Source: Dickeya undicola (GTDB lineage Bacteria > Pseudomonadota > Gammaproteobacteria > Enterobacterales > Enterobacteriaceae). From it: a DNA stretch of 64,000 bases. The translations under genes were made by a program, and so were the position numbers. The DNA lies in the NCBI RefSeq assembly GCF_000784735.1, contig NZ_JSYG01000004.1:248001-312000 (forward strand). The letters are read 5' to 3'. The notes below the pieces were generated by a model. The model ran no database searches and was not told where the DNA came from. It saw only the letters and a program-made list of their open reading frames with translations. This document shows, one piece after another, positions 39,140-48,905 of this stretch (positions are counted from its first letter, which is position 1; each line of letters starts with the position of its first letter).

Positions 39140-41862
39140 TGCGCAGCCTCCCGCAGCATTTCAACGGTCGCGCCCGCCAGCACCGGAGCAATCCCCGGAA
39201 AGCCCAGCGGCAAACCAACCTGGCCTTGACGCAGCTCGGTGCTCAGACGCACCGGCAGACGCAGCGTCTGACCACCACAGGTAATGTCCAGCAGTGCACC
39301 GGTATTGACGCCCAGCAATGCGGCATCAGCCTGATTCACTACCGCGCAAGCCTGCGGCATACGCTGCTGGATAACGCCGGAGCGCTGCGACAGCTCATCA
39401 CTGCCGAACAGGTTGTAGTAAGGCGCAACCTGCCATTGACCCTGTTGCGGGACAAACGGTGCGGGAATCTGGCTGAAATAGGCCAGCGAACCTTCACCAG
39501 CCTCGATCAGGCGGACACCCGGATCACCGTGGCGCAGATGCCCACCCACTTCATCCTGGAATTTGTTCCACGCCTGTGGTGAGTTCCAGCCCGGTGCCCA
39601 GGCAAACGGCACCTGCTGACGCTCAGCCAGCGGACTGTTGTTCCCTTCCATCGAGAAGGTAAACATGGTGTCCTTATCCTGCGGCTGACGCGGCTCATGC
39701 ACGCTGATGTTGGCGCGCATGGCGGTACGACCACTATAACGATGCGGTTCACGCGCCAGTTTCTGGCCCTTGACACGGAACGATGCATCCGGCGCGGCGT
39801 CTTTGATCGCAGCCAGTTGCGGCAACGCGTTAACGCAAGCGTCAATTACATGGTCCAGCTGTGTCCAGTCCACCTGACGGCTGTTGTAGGTGATGTAAAG
39901 GGAGTGCAACCAGCGCCAGCTTTCCAGCATGACCACTTTACTGTCGTAGTAAGTCGGGTCATAAACCTGGAAGAAACGCTGAGCTCGGCCTTCCTGATTG
40001 ACGAGCGTGCCGTCACTTTCCGCAAAGCTGGCGGAAGACAGCACCAGGCCAGCCTTATCCATGATCGCGGTGCGCTGATGATCCAGCACAATCAGGTTGG
40101 CAGCCTTCGCCAGCGCCGCATCCACACGAGCGGCCGGTGCATGGCGATACAGGTCGTTTTCCAATACCACTACACTGTCAGCGTCGCCGGTTTCCAGTTG
40201 CGACAGTGCTTCATCCAGCGAACCACCGCCCATCATGGTTACGCCCATGCTGTTGGCTGAAGCCGCCACAAAGGTAATGCCGACATCGGAGCCACGGCCT
40301 TTCAGCGCTTTGGCGACGTTAGCGGCGGCGGCGATCACATCATCGCTGCCCGCGTTGGTGCCGGAGATAATCAGCGGTTTACGTGCGCCAGCCAGCGCCT
40401 GAACAATCACGTCCACTTTCTGGCTGAGGTCTGCCGACAAATCGCTGACCGCTGGTGCGGCATTGTCGAGCGCGTGAGCGATGGCAAAACCCAATCTGGC
40501 CTGCTCTGCTACCGGCGCGCGGTAATTCCAGGCGGCGATATCGTCCAAACGGGTGCTGTCGACGTTGGTGACGAACAGCGGGTGTTTAGCGTGCTGACCG
40601 ATGTTCAGGATCGCTGCAATCTGCCAGTCGGCCACTTTCTGGGCCGCCGCCATTTCACGGGCTTTACCTTTCACAGCTTGGCGCACAGCCAATGCAATAC
40701 GCGCGCCGGTCTGGGTCAGATCTTCGCCCAGCACTAGCACAGCATCATAGCCTTCGATTTCACGCAGAGACGGCGTATGCACTCCGCTCTCTTTCAGCAC
40801 TTTAAGCATCAGTTGCAAGCGCTGTTGCTCTGCCTGAGAGACACCCGTGTAAAAATTGTCGGCACCGACCAGTTCACGCAATGCGAAGTTACTTTCCACA
40901 CTGGCGCGCGGCGATCCGATACCAATCACTTTTTTCGCCTGACGCAGCACATCGGCCGCGCCCTGCAACGCCTGCTCGGCGTTCAGCGCAATCCAGTCAT
41001 CACCGCGGCGTTGCAGCGGCTGACGCGGACGGTCTTTCAGGTTGACGTAGCCGTAACCAAAACGGCCGCGGTCGCACAGAAAATAGTGGTTTACGCTGCC
41101 GTTATAGCGGTTTTCGATGCGGCGCAATTCGCCATAACGCTCACCTGGGCTGGTATTACAACCCACGCTGCACTGCTGGCAAATGCTGGGCGCGAACTGC
41201 ATATCCCACTTGCGGTTATAACGTTCGGAGTGAGTCTTATCGGTGAAGACCCCAGTCGGGCAGACTTCCACCAGGTTGCCGGAAAATTCACTTTCCAACA
41301 CGCCATCTTCTGGACGGCCGAAATACACGTTGTCATGCGCGCCGTAAACACCCAGGTCTTTACCGTCGGCATAATCCTTGTAGTACCGCACGCAACGGTA
41401 ACAGGCAATACAGCGGTTCATTTCGTGGGAGATGAACGGGCCGAGGTCCTGATTGTGGTGTGTACGCTTGGTGAAACGGTAACGACGGAAGTTGTGTCCC
41501 GTCATTACGGTCATGTCCTGCAGATGACAGTTGCCCCCTTCCTCACAAACCGGACAGTCGTGGGGGTGGTTGGTCATCAGGAATTCAACAATCGTCTTGC
41601 GGAACTGCTTTGCCTCGTCATCGTCAATGGCAATAAAGGTGCCATCCGACGCAGGCGTCATACAGGACATTACCAGACGACCACGGGTATCTTCCGCGTT
41701 CTGGTACTGCTTGACCGCACACAGGCGACAAGCACCGACGCTCCCCAGCGCCGGGTGCCAGCAAAAGTAGGGAATATCAAGTCCCAGAGACAGACAAGCC
41801 TGCAGCAGGTTATCCGCTCCGTCCACTTCATATTCTTTGCCGTCTACATGAATCGTTGCCAT
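39136..41862 (-). CDS. nuoG: NADH-quinone oxidoreductase subunit G
   Basis: The 908-residue protein has the same length as in E. coli. The N-terminal [2Fe-2S] site is [15 protein letters not shown], followed by [12 protein letters not shown] and [11 protein letters not shown] for N5 and N4. CQQCSVGC with a later cysteine in FLCDRGRFG provides the off-path cluster N7 found in enterobacteria. The rest is a molybdopterin-oxidoreductase-like domain without cofactor. MATIHVDG at 41862 is the family start. A 113-bp gap with two hairpins separates it from nuoF. Confidence 0.98.
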   Translation of the reverse strand: MATIHVDGKEYEVDGADNLLQACLSLGLDIPYFCWHPALGSVGACRLCAVKQYQNAEDTRGRLVMSCMTPASDGTFIAIDDDEAKQFRKTIVEFLMTNHPHDCPVCEEGGNCHLQDMTVMTGHNFRRYRFTKRTHHNQDLGPFISHEMNRCIACYRCVRYYKDYADGKDLGVYGAHDNVYFGRPEDGVLESEFSGNLVEVCPTGVFTDKTHSERYNRKWDMQFAPSICQQCSVGCNTSPGERYGELRRIENRYNGSVNHYFLCDRGRFGYGYVNLKDRPRQPLQRRGDDWIALNAEQALQGAADVLRQAKKVIGIGSPRASVESNFALRELVGADNFYTGVSQAEQQRLQLMLKVLKESGVHTPSLREIEGYDAVLVLGEDLTQTGARIALAVRQAVKGKAREMAAAQKVADWQIAAILNIGQHAKHPLFVTNVDSTRLDDIAAWNYRAPVAEQARLGFAIAHALDNAAPAVSDLSADLSQKVDVIVQALAGARKPLIISGTNAGSDDVIAAAANVAKALKGRGSDVGITFVAASANSMGVTMMGGGSLDEALSQLETGDADSVVVLENDLYRHAPAARVDAALAKAANLIVLDHQRTAIMDKAGLVLSSASFAESDGTLVNQEGRAQRFFQVYDPTYYDSKVVMLESWRWLHSLYITYNSRQVDWTQLDHVIDACVNALPQLAAIKDAAPDASFRVKGQKLAREPHRYSGRTAMRANISVHEPRQPQDKDTMFTFSMEGNNSPLAERQQVPFAWAPGWNSPQAWNKFQDEVGGHLRHGDPGVRLIEAGEGSLAYFSQIPAPFVPQQGQWQVAPYYNLFGSDELSQRSGVIQQRMPQACAVVNQADAALLGVNTGALLDITCGGQTLRLPVRLSTELRQGQVGLPLGFPGIAPVLAGATVEMLREAAQ

Positions 41863-41883
41863 AGTCAGCATGCTTCCATAACA

Positions 41884-41900
41884 GCCCGCCTCGGGCGGGC
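41884..41900 (-). other. hairpin in the nuoF-nuoG gap
   Basis: GCCCGCC-TCG-GGCGGGC is a perfect 7-bp stem with a 3-base loop, 22 bp before the nuoG start. No T-run follows, so it is more likely an mRNA stability or processing signal than a terminator. A second hairpin is at 41944-41965. Confidence 0.6.
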
Positions 41901-41943
41901 ACTAATCAAAAATTCTGTCTGCGGGATGAATCGGCGTTAACTC

Positions 41944-41965
41944 CGGCGTGATGCTCAACACGCCG
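41944..41965 (-). other. second hairpin in the nuoF-nuoG gap
   Basis: CGGCGTG and CACGCCG form a perfect 7-bp stem with an 8-base loop, 10 bp after the nuoF stop codon. No T-run follows. Confidence 0.55.
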
Positions 41966-41975
41966 AATTGCACGA

Positions 41976-43325
41976 TTACCAGCGCTGTTTCAGCAGGTTG
42001 GGCTGAATGCCACCAATCGGTTTGGCATTACTGACAACCTGTCTGGCGATGCCTGCCTCGAATTCGTCCCGGAAATATTTAATGGCGCTCTGCAGCGGTT
42101 CGACCGCCCCCGGCGCATGGGCGCAGAAGGTATTGCCCGGCCCCAGGAAGCGGCACAACTGCTCCAGCGTTTCAATGTCGCCCGGTTGCCCTTCCCCACG
42201 CTCAAGCGCACGCAGAATCTTGACGCTCCACGGCAAACCATCGCGGCACGGCGTACACCAGCCACAAGATTCACGAGCGAAAAACTCTTCCAGGTTGCGC
42301 GTCAGCGATACCATGTTGATTTCATTGTCGACCGCCATCGCCAACGCTGTACCCAAACGACTCCCCGCCTTACCGATGTTTTCGAAATCCATCGGCAGAT
42401 CCAGGTGCGCATCGGTCAGGAAGTCTGTACCAGCCCCACCGGGTTGCCAGGCTTTCAATGTCAGGCCATCACGCATCCCGCCAGCGTAATCTTCCAGAAT
42501 TTCACGGGCGGTGGTGCCGAACGGTAATTCCCAGAGCCCAGGATTGTTCACCCGGCCGGAGAAACCCATCAGTTTGGTGCCCGCGTCTTTACTCTTACCG
42601 GCAGACAGTCCCTGATACCATTCCACACCATGCTCAATGATGGCAGGCACGTTACACAGCGTTTCCACGTTGTTTACGCAGGTGGGTTTACCCCATACGC
42701 CAGCGGAAGCCGGGAACGGCGGTTTGGAGCGCGGATTGGCGCGACGACCTTCCAGCGAGTTGATCAGTGCAGTTTCTTCACCACAGATGTAACGACCGGC
42801 ACCGGTGTGCACAAACAGCTCAAAATTAAAGCCGGTGCCCATGATGTTTTTGCCAAGCAGCCCGGCTTCTGTCGCTTCAGCAATAGCACGACGCAAATTC
42901 GCCGCCGCTTCAATGTATTCGCCACGCAGGAAAATATAACCGCGATAGGCTTTCAACGCATAAGCGCCGATAAGCATACCTTCCACCAGCAAATGCGGCA
43001 TCTGCTCCATCAGCAGGCGGTCTTTGTATGTACCCGGCTCCATTTCATCCGCGTTGCACAGCAGATAGCGGATATTCATGCTTTCATCTTTCGGCATCAG
43101 GCTCCACTTAAGACCCGTGGAGAAGCCTGCACCGCCGCGACCACGCAAACCGGCATCTTTAACCAGGTTGACGACCGCATCCTGCGCCATACCGGTCAGC
43201 GCCTTTTGGGCACCGGCATAGCCATTTTTGCTGCGGTATTCGTCCAGCCATACCGGCTGCTTGTCTGCACGCAGACGCCAGGTTAAAGGATGCTGTTCAG
43301 CCGTCAGAACAATGTTTTTACTCAT
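41976..43325 (-). CDS. nuoF: NADH-quinone oxidoreductase subunit F
   Basis: The 449-residue NADH-oxidising subunit has an FMN/NADH glycine-rich site, [16 protein letters not shown], and the [14 protein letters not shown] segment. Cluster N3 cysteines are in [12 protein letters not shown], with a fourth in [11 protein letters not shown]. Its start overlaps the nuoE stop by 4 bp. Confidence 0.98.
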   Translation of the reverse strand: MSKNIVLTAEQHPLTWRLRADKQPVWLDEYRSKNGYAGAQKALTGMAQDAVVNLVKDAGLRGRGGAGFSTGLKWSLMPKDESMNIRYLLCNADEMEPGTYKDRLLMEQMPHLLVEGMLIGAYALKAYRGYIFLRGEYIEAAANLRRAIAEATEAGLLGKNIMGTGFNFELFVHTGAGRYICGEETALINSLEGRRANPRSKPPFPASAGVWGKPTCVNNVETLCNVPAIIEHGVEWYQGLSAGKSKDAGTKLMGFSGRVNNPGLWELPFGTTAREILEDYAGGMRDGLTLKAWQPGGAGTDFLTDAHLDLPMDFENIGKAGSRLGTALAMAVDNEINMVSLTRNLEEFFARESCGWCTPCRDGLPWSVKILRALERGEGQPGDIETLEQLCRFLGPGNTFCAHAPGAVEPLQSAIKYFRDEFEAGIARQVVSNAKPIGGIQPNLLKQRW

Positions 43326-43852
43326 TGATACTGCTCCAGTAACGAATCGATATCATCAGGCTTCAGCTGACTGTGGGTGTCTTCGTCGATCATCATGGTC
43401 GGCCCCTTGTCGCAGTTACCCAGACAGCAGGTCGGCAGCAGCGTGAAACGGCCATCAAAAGTAGTCTGACCCGGCTTGATATTCAGCTTTCTTTCCAGCG
43501 CCGCCTGGATCCCCTGATAACCTGTGATATGACACACTACGCTGTCGCAGTAACGAATCACATGACGCCCGACCGGCTGACGGAAGATCTGACTGTAGAA
43601 TGTCGCCACGCCTTCCACGTCGCTGGCAGGAATGCCAAGAATCTCGGCAATCGCATCAATCGCACCATCCGGCACCCAGCCACGCTGTTTCTGTACAATC
43701 TTCAGCGCTTCAATAGACGCAGCGCGTGCATCTTCATAGTGGTGTTTTTCATGCTCGATAGCGTCACGCTCTGTGTCACTTAACACAAAAACATCGCTGG
43801 CGGCCTGCGCCGGAGCATCGATCGAATCCTGAGTGTTGTTATGTTCGTGCAT
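43322..43852 (-). CDS. nuoE: NADH-quinone oxidoreductase subunit E
   Basis: The 176-residue thioredoxin-like subunit carries the [2Fe-2S] cluster N1a; its four ligands are in [10 protein letters not shown] and CCLGNCDKG. The N-terminus is about ten residues longer than in E. coli (166) and is polar. It is 2 bp from nuoCD. Confidence 0.98.
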   Translation of the reverse strand: MHEHNNTQDSIDAPAQAASDVFVLSDTERDAIEHEKHHYEDARAASIEALKIVQKQRGWVPDGAIDAIAEILGIPASDVEGVATFYSQIFRQPVGRHVIRYCDSVVCHITGYQGIQAALERKLNIKPGQTTFDGRFTLLPTCCLGNCDKGPTMMIDEDTHSQLKPDDIDSLLEQYQ

Positions 43853-43854
43853 AA

Positions 43855-45654
43855 TTAGCGGTCCACATCTGACATGACAAAATCAATACTACCGAGGTAT
43901 ACGATCAAGTCGGATACCAGGCAGCCGCGAATCACCGACGGAATCTGTTGCAGGTGCGGGAAACTCGGCGTGCGAATACGGGTGCGGTAGCTCATGGTGC
44001 TGCCGTCACTGGTCAGGTAGTAACTGTTAACCCCTTTAGTGGCCTCGATCATCTGGAATGACTCGTTAGCAGGCATCACCGGCCCCCAGGAAACCTGCAG
44101 GAAGTGGTTAATCAGCGTTTCAATGTGTTGAAGCGTACGCTCTTTCGGCGGCGGTGTGGTCAGCGGATGGTCGGCCTTGAACGGGCCTTCCGGCATATTC
44201 TTCAGGCATTGTTCCAGAATACGCATACTCTGACGCAGCTCTTCCACTTTCAGCATCACACGGCTGTAGCAGTCGCTGATGCCATCACCTACCGGCACCT
44301 CAAAGTCGAAGTTTTCATAGCCGGAGTAAGGCCGTGATTTACGCACGTCGAATGCGATGCCGGTAGCGCGCAGACCAGCACCGGTCACGCCCCACTCCAG
44401 CGCTTCTTTGGCGTTATAAGCCGCAACACCTTGTGAACGCCCTTTCAGGATGCTGTTTTGCAACGCCGCCTTGATGTAGGTGTCCAAACGTGCTGGCATC
44501 CAGTCCAGGAATTCACGCAGCAGTCGTTCCCAGCCACGCGGCAGATCGTGCGCCACGCCGCCGATGCGGAACCAGGCCGGATGCATACGGTAGCCAGTAA
44601 TCGCTTCCACCAGATCGTAGATTTTCTGACGATCAGTAAACGCAAAGAACACCGGCGTCATCGCGCCGACGTCCTGAATAAAGGTACTGATGTACAGCAG
44701 GTGACTGTTGATACGGAACAATTCGGACAGCATGACGCGGATAACCTTCACGCGCTCCGGCACCTCAATACCAGCCAGTTTTTCCACCGCCAGTACATAC
44801 GGCATTTCATTCACGCAACCGCCGAGGTACTCGATACGGTCGGTATAAGGGATGTAGCTATGCCAGGATTGGCGCTCACCCATTTTTTCCGCGCCGCGGT
44901 GGTGATAGCCGATATCAGGGATACAATCGACAATCTCTTCACCGTCGAGCTGCAGAATGATACGGAAGGCACCATGCGCAGACGGGTGGTTCGGCCCCAG
45001 GTTCAGGAACATGAAGTCTTCGTTATTCGTACCGCGCTTCATCCCCCACTCTTCTGGTTTGAAGGTCAGGGACTCCATCTCCATATCCTCGCGCTGCTTG
45101 GTCAGCACGAAAGGATCGAACTCGGTAGCACGCGCCGGGAAATCCTTACGCAACGGATGCCCCTGCCAGGTCTGCGGCATCATGATACGCGTCAGATGCG
45201 GGTGCCCTTTGAAGGTGATGCCAAACATGTCCCACACTTCACGTTCGTACCAGTTAGCGTTGGGAAACAGTTTGGTCAGGGTCGGCATATTCAGATCGTT
45301 TTCCGACAGTGCCACCTTCAGCATGATATCGCGGTTGCGCTCAATCGAAATCAGGTGATAGAAAACGGTGAAATCAGCGTCCGGCAAACCCTGGCGATGA
45401 GTACGCAGGCGTTCATCGACACCATGCAGGTCAAGTAGCATCACATAAGGTTTGGGCTGTTTTTTCAGAAAAGCCACTACGTCCAGCAACTGCTCGCGCT
45501 TCACCCAAACCACCGGTAAACCAGTACGGGTTGCCTGAACGGTGAATGCTTCCGGTCCAAAACGGTTACACAGCTCGCTGACCACCGGATCATCCAGATG
45601 ATCACGGGTTTGCCACGCAGGCAGAGCGACATCGTGCGTCGTTAAATCTGTCAT
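43855..45654 (-). CDS. nuoC: NADH-quinone oxidoreductase fused subunit C/D
   Basis: The 599-residue fusion is of the 30-kDa (about residues 1-190) and 49-kDa (about 200-599) subunits, as in other enterobacteria. The 49-kDa part includes [15 protein letters not shown] and [12 protein letters not shown], which line the quinone cavity next to cluster N2. It ends DFVMSDVDR like the E. coli protein. A 117-bp gap with an imperfect palindrome precedes it. Confidence 0.98.
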   Translation of the reverse strand: MTDLTTHDVALPAWQTRDHLDDPVVSELCNRFGPEAFTVQATRTGLPVVWVKREQLLDVVAFLKKQPKPYVMLLDLHGVDERLRTHRQGLPDADFTVFYHLISIERNRDIMLKVALSENDLNMPTLTKLFPNANWYEREVWDMFGITFKGHPHLTRIMMPQTWQGHPLRKDFPARATEFDPFVLTKQREDMEMESLTFKPEEWGMKRGTNNEDFMFLNLGPNHPSAHGAFRIILQLDGEEIVDCIPDIGYHHRGAEKMGERQSWHSYIPYTDRIEYLGGCVNEMPYVLAVEKLAGIEVPERVKVIRVMLSELFRINSHLLYISTFIQDVGAMTPVFFAFTDRQKIYDLVEAITGYRMHPAWFRIGGVAHDLPRGWERLLREFLDWMPARLDTYIKAALQNSILKGRSQGVAAYNAKEALEWGVTGAGLRATGIAFDVRKSRPYSGYENFDFEVPVGDGISDCYSRVMLKVEELRQSMRILEQCLKNMPEGPFKADHPLTTPPPKERTLQHIETLINHFLQVSWGPVMPANESFQMIEATKGVNSYYLTSDGSTMSYRTRIRTPSFPHLQQIPSVIRGCLVSDLIVYLGSIDFVMSDVDR

Positions 45655-45699
45655 AAATTATGTCACCACAGTAAACGTGCTATTTCTGTGACTGATAAT

Positions 45700-45749
45700 G
45701 GCTACACACGATTTATCGTGATATGAATTTATCGTGATTTTACGTAGCC
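45700..45749 (-). other. imperfect palindrome in the nuoB-nuoCD gap
   Basis: GGCTAC (45700-45705) pairs with GTAGCC (45744-45749), enclosing CACGAT-TT-ATCGTG (45707-45720) and a direct repeat of ATTTATCGTGAT. It may be an mRNA processing or stability element within the operon; no function is known to me. Confidence 0.45.
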
Positions 45750-45771
45750 ACTACAGCCTTCACTCACAGGG

Positions 45772-46446
45772 TCAAATCTCATCAGGAGAACGCAGATTGG
45801 TTACCGCAATGCGTTCTCCCCGTTTACGTTCGCGCTCGGATTCCATATTGGCGCGGTAAACCCCCTGATCGCCTACCACCCATGACAGAGGGCGGCGTTC
45901 CTTACCGATGGACTCTTTAAGCAGCAGCAGCGCTTGCATGTAGGCTTCCGGACGCGGTGGGCATCCTGGGATGTACACATCAACCGGCAGGAACTTGTCC
46001 ACGCCTTGCACCACGGAATAAATATCGTACATACCGCCGGAATTCGCACAGGCCCCCATGGAAATTACCCATTTTGGTGCCAGCATCTGGTCGTACAAAC
46101 GCTGAATGACCGGTGCCATTTTCAAAAATGGCGTACCAGCCACAACCATGAAGTCCGCCTGACGTGGTGAGGCACGGATAACTTCGGAACCAAAACGCGC
46201 AACGTCATGTACAGAAGTAAACGACGTCGCCATTTCCACATAACAGCAAGAAAGACCGAAGTTATAAGGCCACAGGGAATTGCTGCGCCCCCAGTTGACC
46301 ATGCTGTGCAGCGACTGTTCGAGGTTGCCCATGAAAACGCTGCGATTGACATGCTGCTCAAGCGGATCGCTGACAATCTCTTGCTTCTGGAGGGGGTAAC
46401 GGTCGTTCTCACCGTCCGGGTCAATGCGGGTGAGCGTATAATCCAT
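45772..46446 (-). CDS. nuoB: NADH-quinone oxidoreductase subunit B
   Basis: The 224-residue subunit holds cluster N2, the last before quinone. The tandem cysteines are Cys67-Cys68 ([10 protein letters not shown]), with others in [11 protein letters not shown] and [12 protein letters not shown]. It is 18 bp from nuoA. The length is four residues more than in E. coli. Confidence 0.98.
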   Translation of the reverse strand: MDYTLTRIDPDGENDRYPLQKQEIVSDPLEQHVNRSVFMGNLEQSLHSMVNWGRSNSLWPYNFGLSCCYVEMATSFTSVHDVARFGSEVIRASPRQADFMVVAGTPFLKMAPVIQRLYDQMLAPKWVISMGACANSGGMYDIYSVVQGVDKFLPVDVYIPGCPPRPEAYMQALLLLKESIGKERRPLSWVVGDQGVYRANMESERERKRGERIAVTNLRSPDEI

Positions 46447-46464
46447 CTTCTAAATGCCTCGCTA

Positions 46465-46908
46465 TTACTGCTGATGAGTGTTGGTGGTCTGAGTCACGAC
46501 ATTGGATTTCACGACTTGTCTCTTGGAACGCGTCGGCGTCCAGTCCAACGCGCCGATACGCACCAGATAGATCAAACCAGCCAACAACACCAAAATGAAA
46601 ATTGTGGCCTCGACGAAGCCTATCCAGCCGCTTTCCCGAATAGATACGGACCAAGCGTAGAGATAGAGGGCTTCAACGTCGAAAATAACGAAAAACATAG
46701 CGACCAGGTAAAATTTGGCGGAGAGACGCAACCGTGCGGAGCCAACGGAATCGATACCTGATTCATAAGGAATGTTTTTGTGTCTGGCTCGGGCCCTGCC
46801 TCCCAACAGGAAGCCGCCGAGCAGCATAAAGCCGCAGAGACCTACAGCAACGATAACGAATAGCGCAAAGGCCCAGTGATGGGCGAGGACTTCAGTAGTT
46901 GTTGACAT
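46465..46908 (-). CDS. nuoA: NADH-quinone oxidoreductase subunit A
   Basis: The 147-residue membrane subunit has three helices, with the conserved loop [25 protein letters not shown] between the first two and [13 protein letters not shown] in the second. It is the first gene of the 13-gene nuo operon. The operon promoter must lie in the region to its right, below pecT. Confidence 0.98.
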   Translation of the reverse strand: MSTTTEVLAHHWAFALFVIVAVGLCGFMLLGGFLLGGRARARHKNIPYESGIDSVGSARLRLSAKFYLVAMFFVIFDVEALYLYAWSVSIRESGWIGFVEATIFILVLLAGLIYLVRIGALDWTPTRSKRQVVKSNVVTQTTNTHQQ

Positions 46909-47523
46909 ACTCTTGCTTACTCATCAAAAGTGAGCGGACACCTGCTCTTTGTGTCGGCAGTTCGTCGCCACATCGATTAAAAGGAAGGATTTTTCGCCAC
47001 AAAAACACCACAACTTATAAGGTTAAGCGGCTGTTTAATGCGGCCTGATTCCCTGTTATGTAACCTTATTTTCAACGTCACTAAAAATAACAGCACATTA
47101 CTTTACATGCACGTAGTTTCGTTAACATTTTGTGTGCAACACGGTGACTAAATCGAGTCAGTCAATCGCTTCACGTTAACGATTCCAGCCACGCAAAGCC
47201 CTTATTGGCAGGGTGACTATAACATTTTCGGCAAGAATTCCTGTTCCCCCATAGTGTTAATAGGGGTATTTTTTGATCCAGGGCACACTTTTTTCATTTA
47301 TGTTAGTAAAAAAATTACGTCAATTGCTCAACCATTGCTCTTTTCATTCGGTCAACATGACTTTAAAAAAATAGAAATGCGGTTTTAATAAAAAAAGAAC
47401 ACAAACAGCGTGATAAGCAGCATGGAATAGACAGGAAGTCTGGACGAGAAAGGAAGCAGGAAGTGAATAGGCCAGACATGACGAGAGAAACTACACAGAA
47501 AAGGTTGGCTAGAAGATGAAAGC
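46909..47523. other. nuo operon upstream region, no gene seen
   Basis: The 615 bp between nuoA and the pecT terminator contain no credible coding frame. The length and AT-rich character are consistent with the complex regulatory region known upstream of nuo in E. coli. I could not identify individual operators with confidence; TTGATCCAGGG near 47273 is only a half-match to FNR. Confidence 0.55.
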
Positions 47524-47550
47524 CATAGCGGGGCTCTTCACCCCGCTATG
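47524..47550 (-). terminator. hairpin downstream of pecT
   Basis: CATAGCGGGG and CCCCGCTATG form a perfect 10-bp stem with a 7-base loop, 8 bp past the pecT stop. The following minus-strand sequence (GCTTTCATCTT) is only moderately T-rich. Confidence 0.65.
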
Positions 47551-47557
47551 TCTATAT

Positions 47558-48508
47558 TCAGGTAACATCTTTTAATGATTCGTCTGTCGGCGGTTCCCGT
47601 GTATCGTTTTCCGCGCCAGCACTAACCGGCAGCAAATGCGAACGAGTGCCGGATTCAATAGCGCTGAAAATGGCATTGGTCAGCTCGTTATCGTGGTCCG
47701 GATTCCTGCACAGATAATAACGAGTATCAGGCAGTTTCGGCAGACCTTCCTCTTCACCCAGCACGCGCAGTTCCGGGCTCATCATTTCTACCGAACGCAC
47801 GGTGACCCCAAGACCGGCTTTTACCGCTGCACGTACTGCAGATAACGTAGAAGCAACATAAGAGATCTTCCACGGAATACCCGCTGCGGTCAGTTGCTCC
47901 AGCGCCAGCGAGCGGAACGGACTCGGCTCATCCAGCACCACCAGCGAAACAGTCTCACCCGACTGGTACTGATAATCAGCCGAGCAGTACCATAATGTCG
48001 GTGATGTGCGCAGCAGCACATATGGCAAATCGTCACTATTACTCGTAGAAATGACCAGATCAATTTTCCCTTGTTGCAGCATATCCGTCATTTCTGCGCT
48101 GCGTTTGATACTGACGGCAATCGACAGTTTCGGGAATACGGTCGTAACACGCTGCAAGATGAAAGGCAGGATGGTATCCGCCGTGTCATCAGACGCGCCG
48201 ATAGTCAGCGTACCCTGAATATCGCTGTACATCAGCGAGGCACAGGCCTCATCATTAAACTGCAAGATTTTTCTGGCATACCCAAGAAACTGGATGCCAT
48301 GTTCGGTCAACAGCTTGTTTCGCCCGTGGCGGGCAAACAGCTCCTTACCAATCAATTGTTCCAGACGCTGCATCTGTTGGCTCACTGCCGACTGTGTTCT
48401 ACACACAGCCACAGCGGCAGCTGCAAACGTATTCAAATCTGCAACGGCGACGAACGTTCTCAACAGATCGAGATCAAGGTTGAGGACAGGGCGACTTGTA
48501 TTTGTCAT
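47558..48508 (-). CDS. pecT: LysR-type regulator PecT (LrhA/HexA orthologue)
   Basis: The 316-residue protein has the LysR helix-turn-helix at residues about 10-70 ([21 protein letters not shown] and [14 protein letters not shown]) and a periplasmic-binding-like effector domain. It is nearly identical to LrhA at the N-terminus and sits next to nuoA as lrhA does in E. coli. In Dickeya this orthologue is PecT, a repressor of pectate lyase synthesis that also affects motility and polysaccharide. ATG 48508 gives the family start; a GTG four codons upstream is in frame. The leader has a possible ArcZ target. Confidence 0.95.
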   Translation of the reverse strand: MTNTSRPVLNLDLDLLRTFVAVADLNTFAAAAVAVCRTQSAVSQQMQRLEQLIGKELFARHGRNKLLTEHGIQFLGYARKILQFNDEACASLMYSDIQGTLTIGASDDTADTILPFILQRVTTVFPKLSIAVSIKRSAEMTDMLQQGKIDLVISTSNSDDLPYVLLRTSPTLWYCSADYQYQSGETVSLVVLDEPSPFRSLALEQLTAAGIPWKISYVASTLSAVRAAVKAGLGVTVRSVEMMSPELRVLGEEEGLPKLPDTRYYLCRNPDHDNELTNAIFSAIESGTRSHLLPVSAGAENDTREPPTDESLKDVT

Positions 48509-48548
48509 ACGGTTCTTCACTTATCTATTTTAATTTTTAACAAACATA

Positions 48549-48558
48549 CCTGGTGTTG
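48549..48558 (-). promoter_or_regulatory. possible ArcZ sRNA target in the pecT leader
   Basis: The pecT mRNA reads CAACACCAGG here, 41-50 bases upstream of the start codon. This is perfectly complementary to CCUGGUGUUG in the conserved seed of the Hfq-dependent sRNA ArcZ as I recall it from E. coli. ArcZ is reported to repress pecT in Dickeya. The sRNA gene itself is not in this window. Confidence 0.6.
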
Positions 48559-48636
48559 ATGTCGTGCCCGGCAAGGGCCGGACGCACAATAAAAGACGGA
48601 CAGTATCGCAGACGAACGGTTACGGCAAAAGGCTAC

Positions 48637-48905
48637 GTATCCCCGTCATACTTCAAGTTGCAGGTGCGTTGGCTGCGTTACTCGGTCCATTTCATGGGCC
48701 TCTCCCCTTCGGGGCTGCTGCCAGCAACGTTCAAATCGGCTTACGCCAATTGTCACTCACCCCAGTCACTTACTGATGTAAGCTCTTGGGGATTCTCTCG
48801 GTTGCCGCGTCACAAGGCTCTTATGAACCTTGCCCTAAAGTGCCAATGCGTTGCATTGTTCAACACGCCAGCCGGTTGTCCTACAACTCGAATTATTTGG
48901 GTATA
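48637..48905. repeat. full-length intergenic repeat (about 270 bp)
   Basis: The ends are GTATCCCCGTCATACTTCAAG on the left and AACTCGAATTATTTGGGTAT on the right, roughly inverted. Interior hairpins include GGTCCAT/ATGGGCC (48684-48700) and CCCC-TTC-GGGG (48704-48714). Read in reverse, its first half aligns with 9719-9835 (GTGTTGAACAA, GGGCAAGG, GCGGCAACCGAG). It has no coding frame, so it is a non-autonomous element in the pecT upstream region. Confidence 0.8.

Noticed and set aside
44458-45438. Plus-strand open frame of about 326 codons across nuoCD
   Set aside because: It is a shadow of the conserved nuoC/D gene, with no start context and no recognisable product.
47270-47284. TTGATCCAGGG as an FNR site for the nuo operon
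   Set aside because: Only one half-site is present and the second half does not match; insufficient for a call.
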